DNA of 64,000 bases from Candidatus Competibacter phosphatis (GTDB taxonomy: Bacteria > Pseudomonadota > Gammaproteobacteria > Competibacterales > Competibacteraceae), in the NCBI RefSeq assembly GCF_012939995.1, contig NZ_SPMZ01000025.1, positions 1 to 64,000 on the forward strand, in the 5' to 3' direction. The stretch's first letter is position 1; every line of letters begins with the position of its first letter. A program made the position numbers and the translations under genes. The notes under the pieces are model-generated. The model did not search any database and was not told the DNA's origin. It saw only the letters and a list, made by a program, of their open reading frames with translations. Below are positions 29,643-37,146 of the stretch, in pieces.

Positions 29643-31687
29643 ATGGCGGCGGTAGGATTGATCATCGCGTTAGTCTGTGCCATCGGCGCGCTCGTTTACG
29701 GTGTCCAGTCGGTTAAATGGGTATTGGCCAAGGATGCCGGCAATGCCCGGATGCAGGAAATCGCCTCCGCCGTCCAGGAAGGTGCCCGTGCCTACCTGAA
29801 CCGGCAGTACACCACCATCGCCGTCGTCGGCGTGGTCATCGGCGTGGTGATTTTCTTCACCTTGGGCGCGTTGTCGGCCATCGGCTTCGCCATTGGCGCG
29901 ATCTGTTCCGGTGTGGCCGGTTACATCGGTATGTACGTTTCGGTGCGCGCCAACGTGCGCACCGCGCAAGCCGCTCACAATGGTCTGAACGCGGCGCTCG
30001 AAGTGGCGTTTCGCGGCGGCGCGATCACCGGCCTGCTGGTGGTTGGTCTGGGCCTGCTCGGCGTGACCGGCTATTACATGCTGTTGGGTGGGTTCAGCGG
30101 CGCGGTTTCCGATCTCGGCCCGCTGGTCGGACTGGCCTTCGGTAGCTCGCTGATCTCGATTTTCGCTCGTCTGGGCGGTGGCATTTTCACCAAGGGCGCC
30201 GACGTGGGCGCGACCTGGTCGGCAAGGTGGAGGCCGGTATCCCCGAAGACGATCCGCGTAACCCAGCGGTCATCGCCGACAACGTGGGCGACAATGTGGG
30301 CGACTGCGCCGGCATGGCCGCCGACTTGTTCGAGACCTACGCGGTGACCATCATCGCCACCATGTTGGTCGGCAGTCTGATGTTCACCGGCGATTCCACC
30401 CAGAACGCCATTGTCCTGCCGCTGCTGATGGGCGGCGTGTCGATCATTGCCTCGATCATCGGCTGCGGGTTCGTCAAGGCCCGGGAAGGCGAAAAGATCA
30501 TGAACGCCCTGTATCGCGGTTTGGGCGTGGCCGGCGGTATCGCCGCGGTGGCCTTCCTGCCCGTCATCTTCGTGCTGATGGGCGATCAGCATCCCTGGGG
30601 TCTCTACGGTTCGGCGCTGATCGGACTGGGTTTGACCGCCGCCATGGTGGTTTTCACCGAGTATTACACCGCCACTGAATTCAGCCCCGTGCAAAAGTTG
30701 GCCGAAGCCTGCACCACCGGTCACGCCACCAACATCATCGCCGGTCTGGCGGTATCGATGAAGGCCACCGCGCTGCCGGTGCTGGCGGTCTGCCTGAGCA
30801 TCGGTCTGTCCTACTCTTGGGCCGGGCTGTACGGCATCGCCATCGCCGCGACCTCGATGCTCTCCATGGCCGGTATCATCGTCGCCCTGGACGCCTATGG
30901 GCCGATCACCGACAACGCCGGCGGCATCGCCGAAATGGCGGACATGGACGAGAAGATTCGCGGCATCACCGACCCGCTGGATGCGGTGGGCAATACCACC
31001 AAGGCCGTGACCAAGGGTTATGCCATTGGTTCGGCGGCGTTGGCGGCGTTGGTGCTGTTCGCCGATTTCGAGCATAAGCTGGCGCTGGCGAACATTAAGG
31101 TCAGCTTCGAGCTGACCGACCCGGTGGTGATCATCGGGCTGTTCATCGGCGGCATGATCCCGTTTCTGTTCGGAGCGATGGCGATGGAAGCGGTCGGTCG
31201 CGCTGCGGGCAGTGTGGTGATGGAAGTGCGCCGACAATTCCAGGAAATCGCCGGCATCATGGAAGGCACGACCAAGCCGGATTATTCGCGGGCCGTCGAT
31301 TTGCTGACCAAGTCGGCGATCAAGGAAATGATCGTGCCGTCGCTGTTACCGGTATTGACGCCGATCGTGGTGGCGTTCGGCATGGCTTGGCTGATGGGTC
31401 CAGAGGCCGGTCCGAAAGCGTTGGGTGGCTTGCTCATGGGAACGATCATTACCGGGTTGTTCGTGGCGATTTCCATGACAGCGGGCGGCGGCGCCTGGGA
31501 CAACGCCAAGAAATACATCGAAGATGGCAACTTCGGTGGCAAGGGTTCCGAGGCCCACAAAGCCTCGGTTACCGGCGACACCGTCGGCGATCCCTACAAG
31601 GATACCGCTGGTCCGGCGGTCAACCCGCTGATCAAGATCATCAACATCGTTGCGTTGCTGATCGTGCCGTTGCTGGCGGCCATGTAG
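29643..31687 (+). CDS. hppA: Membrane proton-pumping pyrophosphatase, frameshifted
   Basis: HppA couples pyrophosphate hydrolysis to proton pumping across the inner membrane. The frame breaks near 30209-30213, exactly within the substrate signature: FTKGADVGA is followed in the other frame by [20 protein letters not shown]. One base is missing relative to the expected GADLVGK. With it restored the protein has about 681 residues, normal for the family, with some 16 helices. Other acidic motifs are intact ([50 protein letters not shown]). GNTTKA has Lys where potassium-dependent enzymes have Ala, which predicts the potassium-independent proton-pumping class. It is unlike the other frameshifts, being a deletion outside a long homopolymer. 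Confidence 0.9.
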
Positions 31688-31693
31688 GGTTGT

Positions 31694-31737
31694 GCGACAC
31701 GGGCTTTCCGCCCGTGTCGCAACGGGCGGAAAGCCCG
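31694..31737. repeat. Nested inverted repeats with competing hairpins
   Basis: Arms GCGACACGGGC (31694-31704) and GCCCGTGTCGC (31710-31720) form an 11-bp hairpin with a 5-nt loop. Overlapping it, CGGGCTTTCCGCCCG (31700-31714) is perfectly complementary to CGGGCGGAAAGCCCG (31723-31737), a 15-bp stem. The two folds exclude each other. It lies just after the hppA stop. It could be a REP-like intergenic element or an mRNA 3' end structure. Confidence 0.75.
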
Positions 31738-31745
31738 CTCTCCCG

Positions 31746-31794
31746 AAAGTATCTTTGATGAGGGGCGAGGAACCATCCTCGCCCCATACTTTTC
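31746..31794 (+). terminator. Structured terminator after hppA
   Basis: GGGGCGAGG (31762-31770) and CCTCGCCCC (31777-31785) form a perfect 9-bp stem with a 6-nt loop. An outer AAAGTAT/ATACTTT pairing extends it, and a T-rich tract (ACTTTTCT) follows. It lies between hppA and moaC and probably ends the hppA transcript. Confidence 0.7.
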
Positions 31795-31822
31795 TCCGCT
31801 ACCGCTTCTTCCTTTCCCTGCC

Positions 31823-32296
31823 ATGTCCCTGACGCATTTCAACGCCGCCGGCGAAGCCCACATGGTGGATGTCGGTGACAAGGCCATCACCCATCGGACC
31901 GCGGTCGCCGAGGGTTGTATCTTGATGCAATCGACGACCTTGGAACGGATTGTCGCGGGCGAGCACGCCAAGGGTGATGTGCTGGGCGTGGCGCGCATCG
32001 CCGGCATCATGGGCGCCAAGCGTACCGCCGAGTTGATTCCGCTCTGTCACCCGCTGGCCCTGACTCGGGTGACGGTGGATTTACAGCCCCTGCTGGAGCG
32101 CAACGCGGTGCGCTGCCAAGCGACCGTGGAAACCCGGGGTTCCACCGGGGTGGAGATGGAAGCCCTGACCGCAGTGCAAGTCGCGCTACTGACGATCTAC
32201 GACATGTGCAAGGCGGTGGATCGCGGCATGACTCTGACCGATATTCGCCTGTTGGAAAAGACCGGCGGTCGATCCGGCGCTTGGCGGCGTCCATGA
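31823..32296 (+). CDS. moaC: Cyclic pyranopterin monophosphate synthase MoaC
   Basis: MoaC completes the first step of molybdenum cofactor synthesis, converting the MoaA product to cyclic pyranopterin monophosphate. The 157-residue protein has the conserved segments IPLCHPLAL (about residues 72-80), [10 protein letters not shown] and [11 protein letters not shown] with the catalytic Lys and Asp. Length is standard. moaA is not in the window. The stop overlaps the rnd start by ATGA, an unrelated but tight pairing. Confidence 0.96.
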   Translation: MSLTHFNAAGEAHMVDVGDKAITHRTAVAEGCILMQSTTLERIVAGEHAKGDVLGVARIAGIMGAKRTAELIPLCHPLALTRVTVDLQPLLERNAVRCQATVETRGSTGVEMEALTAVQVALLTIYDMCKAVDRGMTLTDIRLLEKTGGRSGAWRRP

Positions 32297-33424
32297 GCGA
32301 CCTGCTCTACATCGTCGATCAGCCGGCGCTGAACGATTTCTGCGCCGACCTACGCGGCGTGTCCTGGCTGGCGCTGGATACCGAATTCATCCGCGAGCAG
32401 ACCTATTACCCCCCAGCTTTGTCTGATCCAGATTGCCAGCGCCGACCGGGTGGCCTGTATCGACCCGCTGGCGCTGCCTTCCCTGGACCCACTGCTGGAC
32501 CTGCTCTACGACCCGGCGATCACCAAGGTGTTGCACGCCGCGCAGCAGGATCTGGAAATCTTCTACCATTTGCGCGGCGCGGTGCCGACGCCCGTGTTCG
32601 ATACCCAACTGGCGGCGCTGGTGTTGGGGCATGGTAGCCAAATCGGCTACGCGGCCCTGGTGCAACAACTACTCGGCGTGGAACTGGACAAGACCCATAC
32701 TCGCGCCAACTGGCGCCACCGACCGCTGGCGCCGGAATGGCTGGCTTATGCCGCCGCCGACGTGCGTTATCTGCGGGAGTTGTACCTGCGGCAACAAGCG
32801 GCGCTGGCGGCGCGCGGCTGGCTGGATGCGCTAGCCGAGGACTTTGCCGCGCTGGCCGTCCCCGATCGTTACCGATTGCAACCGTGGGAAGCCTGGCGAC
32901 GGGTTCGGGAGCACAATCGATTGCGCGGTGTGCAGCGGGCAGTGTTACGGGCGCTGGCCGCCTGGCGCGAGGAGCGAGCTAGCACTCACGATCGGCCACG
33001 TCGCTGGATTCTCGATGATGCGGCACTGCTCGAACTGGCTCGGCGAATGCCGAAGACCCCGGACGAACTGTCGCGCATTCGCGGCCTGCCGGCGACCACC
33101 GTGCAACGACAGGGTGAAGCCCTACTGGCGCGGATTGCCACTGCCCGCGCCGAACCTCCAGAACAATGGCCGGTTCGGACCGCCCGGTCTCATGTTTCGC
33201 CCGAGCAGGCCGCGAAGGTGGACGAGATGCTGAGGTTGATCGCTGCTCGCGCGGACCACAATCGCATTCCATCGCAGTGTCTCGCTGACCGGTGGGATGT
33301 GGAAAAATTGCTGCTGGGCGAAGATTCGCCGTTGCTCCACGGTTGGCGGGCGGCGATGGTCGGGCGAGAACTGCTGGCGCGATTGACCGCGGACTCCAAC
33401 CCGCAAGCCGCACCTGATCGTTGA
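32293..33424 (+). CDS. rnd: Ribonuclease D, frameshifted
   Basis: RNase D is a 3'-5' exoribonuclease that trims tRNA precursors. The DEDD exonuclease motifs are visible: DTEF (Exo I, residue about 28), [10 protein letters not shown] (Exo II) and YAAADVRYL (Exo III), followed by an HRDC domain (about residues 210-290). The frame breaks after EQTYYP. Removing one C from the C6 run at 32409-32414 restores [12 protein letters not shown] and gives about 376 residues, the normal length. The start overlaps moaC. A strong terminator follows at 33557. The frameshift is probably a read error. Confidence 0.9.
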
Positions 33425-33556
33425 TGCGGGACTCGCGTACCAGCGTCAGGCAGCATGAAGTTCAGGCAATATTCATGTTATCGGGAAGATACTGATTTCC
33501 ACTCCGAGTGGGTGAATGTGGGTGCTTTGTGACGGCGGTATCGCTGGTCATTATTC

Positions 33557-33582
33557 ACGGCGGTGACCGCCGTCTTTTTTTT
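33557..33582 (+). terminator. Rho-independent terminator after rnd
   Basis: ACGGCGGT (33557-33564) and ACCGCCGT (33566-33573) form a perfect GC-rich stem, followed by C and eight T. This is a textbook intrinsic terminator for the moaC-rnd transcript, located only 30 bases before the next gene, so that gene needs its own start signal or read-through. Confidence 0.9.
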
Positions 33583-33611
33583 ACCTCATCGTTGTTGTTT
33601 GGAGAACCTTC

Positions 33612-34001
33612 ATGCGCTTGCCACTCAAGATCGCCATTTTGACAGCGACCGTGGGCTTGAACACGGCATGTGTCCCACCGGACGCGCCGTATTACCACAC
33701 CCAGAATGGCGCATTGGTGGGTGCGACGGCGGGTGCGGTCATCGGCCATCAGATCGATCGTCACGATGGTGCCGTGGTCGGTGGCGTGGCCGGCGCACTG
33801 GTGGGTAGCGCGATCGGCAGCCAGATGGATTACCGCGACCAGCAAATCGAGTATCTGCAATCGCATCAAGGATATTACGATGACGATGCCGGTTTTGCGC
33901 CACCGCCTCCCAACCGTTATCGTCCCTCCGCCTCGAATTATTATGACTCCGCGCCCGCCTACGACAGTGGTGATCCAGACGATTACGCCCCTGATTATTG
34001 A
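33612..34001 (+). CDS. Glycine-zipper outer-membrane lipoprotein
   Basis: This 129-residue protein has a signal peptide with a lipobox-like LNTAC (Cys about residue 20). A glycine-zipper 2TM-type segment follows (GALVGATAGAVIGHQID and AVVGGVAGALVGSAIGSQMD, about residues 33-70), in which small residues recur every four positions. The remainder is a Tyr/Asp/Pro-rich, low-complexity tail. Proteins of this type (SlyB- or OsmB-like) sit in the outer membrane and are often stress-induced. No specific function can be given. A TTTGGAG site precedes the ATG. Confidence 0.8.
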   Translation: MRLPLKIAILTATVGLNTACVPPDAPYYHTQNGALVGATAGAVIGHQIDRHDGAVVGGVAGALVGSAIGSQMDYRDQQIEYLQSHQGYYDDDAGFAPPPPNRYRPSASNYYDSAPAYDSGDPDDYAPDY

Positions 34002-34677
34002 GCGGGTGGGCATGGTTATAAGTCGATCATGCCCGTGACCGCGCGGATCATTTGCGATGGCGATAGGCCTCTTTACTCCCACCGTAATCTCATGTTGTCC
34101 AATTTTCGATAAAATCCCTGTAAAATCAGACTGATTATAAAGCCAAGCACCCCGCCAACCAGTGCGGCTTGCGCGCGCCTATCCGCTCACCAGAACTCCA
34201 TCCGATCCGACCTCTCCGATGGCAAGCGTCTCGTCGTGTCTTGCCTCATTCTCGCTTCGACGCCTTAACCTCTCGCAAGACCCAGTGTGTTGAAACGCTC
34301 GTGCTTCGCTTGAGGGGAATGTTGCAAGTTTTTCCCCCGCCATCTCTATTTTGCCTTCCCATTCGGTCGGTTCACTTTGGCCCGATTTAGATCGGGCCAT
34401 CGTCACTAATTGATTTCTTATGTATTAAATTTATAGCAATAGCTATTATTTTTTATTTATCAATGAGTTTTGCTTGGTAGGCGTTTTTATTTTTTCCTCG
34501 TTTAAAAAACATATAGTTAAAAAAATAACAATCTAATAGGTTAATGGCAAGATTTATGCATTATCTATCAAAACATGAATTATAGAAGTGCATTCGTATT
34601 TTAGTGAGAAATTTCAGTAACGGTACTTTTTGGCACTGTATACGAAAAAATACTCAAAGTAAGGGGTATCGCAAACC
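34002..34677. other. AT-rich intergenic region, no gene recognised
   Basis: This 676-base spacer contains no supported gene. It holds a GGGCATG/CATGCCC hairpin with a 13-nt loop (34008-34034) and a perfect 8-bp GC hairpin (GGCCCGAT-TTAG-ATCGGGCC, 34379-34398) without T run. From about 34390 to 34677 the sequence is strikingly AT-rich compared with the GC-rich surroundings, with many A and T runs. It ends at the start of the HDOD-kinase gene, so it probably includes that promoter. Xenogeneic silencing or a small RNA gene are possible but unsupported. Confidence 0.6.
34379..34398. repeat. Perfect 8-bp hairpin in the AT-rich spacer
   Basis: GGCCCGAT and ATCGGGCC pair perfectly around TTAG. No T run follows on either strand, so it is not a classic terminator. 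It marks the boundary between the GC-rich and the AT-rich halves of the spacer. Confidence 0.45.
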
Positions 34678-36885
34678 ATGCCAGCAGCCGTTGCTTCCCA
34701 TCCTCTCTTCGATAGCAGCGATCTGCTGGCGTTGCCAGTTTTGCCGGCTGTAGTGGGAGAGCTGCTGGACGCTTTCGAAAGCGCGGAGACCAGTATCCAG
34801 AAACTGGCTCGGCTGACCGGTTACGATGCAATTCTGAGCGCGCGCATGCTGGCGGTGGCGAATTCGGCCGCGTGTCGTGATGGGGCGCCGCGTCAGGCGA
34901 ATCTGGAATCCGCGCTTGCGGTACTGGGCGAGGAAACCGCCAGAAGCATCATTGCCACGACCGCGATCCACCAATCGCTTGCGCCCTTACGCGACATCCC
35001 CGCATCGGCACTGGATCAATTCTGGCTTCACTCGCTAACCTGCGCTCATCTGGCCCGACGACTGGCCGTCACCATCGATTATTCGGAACCCGAGGAAGCC
35101 TATTTGTGTGGACTACTACACGATCTAGGCAAACTGGTCATCGGTGTCCGCCACGGCAGGGCGTTTACGATCATGCAGGAGATCCGCCATCTTGCTCGCT
35201 CGCCGCACGAGATACCGGAGCTGGAGCAGCAGTTGTTCAACACAGACCACTGCGAGTTGGGTGCGGCGCTGGTGGAAACCTGGCGGCTACGCTCGTTTTT
35301 CGCGGACGCTATTCGCTTCCATCATATGGATGCGGACGATTTGCGCGGCGCCCATCCACTGTCGCGCCTGCTCCATGTGGCCAATACCTTGAGCCAGACG
35401 GAAGATCCCCAGGAAGAAGCATTTGCTCGCGCGGACAGTTTGCTGGGTTTGAACCGGAACTCGTTGCGCCAAGCGCGGTTCGAGGCGGAACGCGAAGTCA
35501 TTAATCTGGCTGCGGATCTGGGGATCGATATGTCGACGACCGGCAGCCGGCGCAAGGCGACCGAGGTCTCGGGCGAAATTTCATTCGCTCAGGCGGCTCG
35601 CGAGCGAATGCTGACCGACGGAACGAGCGGCCAGCTTGAACAGGCCGGCGACCCGTCGGTCTTGCTGGAAGCCATGGTCGCCCAGGATCGCTTGGGGCAG
35701 GCGGTCCACGAACATGCCCTGATGGGCGAGGTACGAGGCGAAATGCACAGTGCCGATGACGAAGCGGCGCTATTGCGAGCGATCTCGCGCTGCGCGGCGA
35801 TCCTGTTCGATGTGCCTGAGAATCACCTTTTCCTGCGAGACCCGCAAACCGGAATGCTGCGGGGCAGCCCATTTGAAGACCTGTTGCACGAGATCGTCAT
35901 TGATCCCGACGGAGCCGCCAACGCGGTCAACCGGGCATGGCGGGAGCAGCGGATCAGCCACTCCCTGGACACGGAAATACCCGCCAGCGTGGTCGATCGC
36001 CAGTTGAGCCGGCTGTGGGAAACGCAAGGAACGTTGTGCTTGCCGTTGTCGGTCGCCGATCGCTCACTGGGTGTGCTGGCCATGGGGGTTTCGCACCAAC
36101 AACTACCACGTCTGCAAGCCCGCGCCCGCTTACTACGGCTATTCGCGGTCACTGCGGCTACCGAACTCGAACGATTGCGACAGCGCGAAATGAATCGACA
36201 GCGTGCTCAGGACGATCAGCGTCTGCTGGAGCGGCAACAGGTGCGCGCCGTGCTGCACGAAGTTTCCAACCCTCTGACCATAATGCGCAACTACTTGGCT
36301 TTGCTTGCGACCAGGCTGGAGGAGCAGGTGACCCGTGATGAATTGAAAGTACTGCAAGAGGAGATGGAACGAATCGGCCGCATTCTGCTGCGCCTGTCCG
36401 AGCCGGTCGGCGGTGAGCTGGATGATGCCGGCGTCAACCTGACTCAGATTGTTCGGGATCTGGCGCGGGTATTGGACGACGCCCTATGCCGGCCGCACGG
36501 TATCAACCTGAAGTTGAATCTGGCGGATGTTCCTCTGGTGTTGCCGCGTGGCCGCGACGTTATCCGGCAGATACTGCTCAACCTGATCCGCAATGCCGCC
36601 GAGGCGTTGGGGTCAGGTGGAGCGATTACCGTATCCATCCAGGATCGGATCAACCTGAACGGGCGTCAGTACGTGGAAATGGCTGTCGCCGATAACGGTC
36701 CAGGCTTGCCCGATCATGTGCGCGCCAAGTTGTTTCAGCCTACCGTCAGCACGAAAGGCGGCGGGCATGCCGGACTGGGTCTTGCGATCGTCAAGAGCTT
36801 GGCCGAGGAATTGGGTGGGCAAGCCCTTTGTCGCCCGAACGGCGGCGGTGGCTCCATATTCATAGTGTTGCTGCCAATAAATTGA
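34678..36885 (+). CDS. HDOD-domain sensor histidine kinase
   Basis: This 735-residue soluble signalling protein has an unusual order. It starts with an HDOD domain (residues about 15-220; LLALPVLPAVVGELLD and GLLHDLGKLVIG visible). A linker and GAF-like domain follow (about 330-490; ISRCAAILFDVPENHLFL, LPLSVADRSLGVLAMG). Then comes a HisKA dimerisation domain with phospho-acceptor His about 527 in LHEVSNPLTIMRNYL, and an HATPase domain (N box LNLIRNAAEAL, G1 VADNGPGLP, G2 GHAGLGLAIVKSL). No membrane helix is seen, so the input is cytosolic. The response-regulator-containing GGDEF-EAL protein 261 bases downstream is its likely partner. This fits control of cyclic-di-GMP, inferred from adjacency. 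Confidence 0.92.
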   Translation: MPAAVASHPLFDSSDLLALPVLPAVVGELLDAFESAETSIQKLARLTGYDAILSARMLAVANSAACRDGAPRQANLESALAVLGEETARSIIATTAIHQSLAPLRDIPASALDQFWLHSLTCAHLARRLAVTIDYSEPEEAYLCGLLHDLGKLVIGVRHGRAFTIMQEIRHLARSPHEIPELEQQLFNTDHCELGAALVETWRLRSFFADAIRFHHMDADDLRGAHPLSRLLHVANTLSQTEDPQEEAFARADSLLGLNRNSLRQARFEAEREVINLAADLGIDMSTTGSRRKATEVSGEISFAQAARERMLTDGTSGQLEQAGDPSVLLEAMVAQDRLGQAVHEHALMGEVRGEMHSADDEAALLRAISRCAAILFDVPENHLFLRDPQTGMLRGSPFEDLLHEIVIDPDGAANAVNRAWREQRISHSLDTEIPASVVDRQLSRLWETQGTLCLPLSVADRSLGVLAMGVSHQQLPRLQARARLLRLFAVTAATELERLRQREMNRQRAQDDQRLLERQQVRAVLHEVSNPLTIMRNYLALLATRLEEQVTRDELKVLQEEMERIGRILLRLSEPVGGELDDAGVNLTQIVRDLARVLDDALCRPHGINLKLNLADVPLVLPRGRDVIRQILLNLIRNAAEALGSGGAITVSIQDRINLNGRQYVEMAVADNGPGLPDHVRAKLFQPTVSTKGGGHAGLGLAIVKSLAEELGGQALCRPNGGGGSIFIVLLPIN

Positions 36886-37146
36886 CACGTGATTGTAAAT
36901 GGTTGCTATCTGGCTCGATCTCCGCGAATTCTGTCCGTCTGGCGTGCCCTGCATAATCCCATTCATCGATTCCGACGGGATACAATCATTTTATTTTGGT
37001 GTAACCTAATTTTGAGTGTTTGTACGATCGTTGATCGCGCGCCGGTGATTGTGTGCTGTGAAGAAGATTAAAACCAACTCCGACTTTGTTGCCAGATAGC
37101 TTCCAGTTCCCACGCAAGCGCCCACAGAGGTGCCGGGAGTGCTGCT

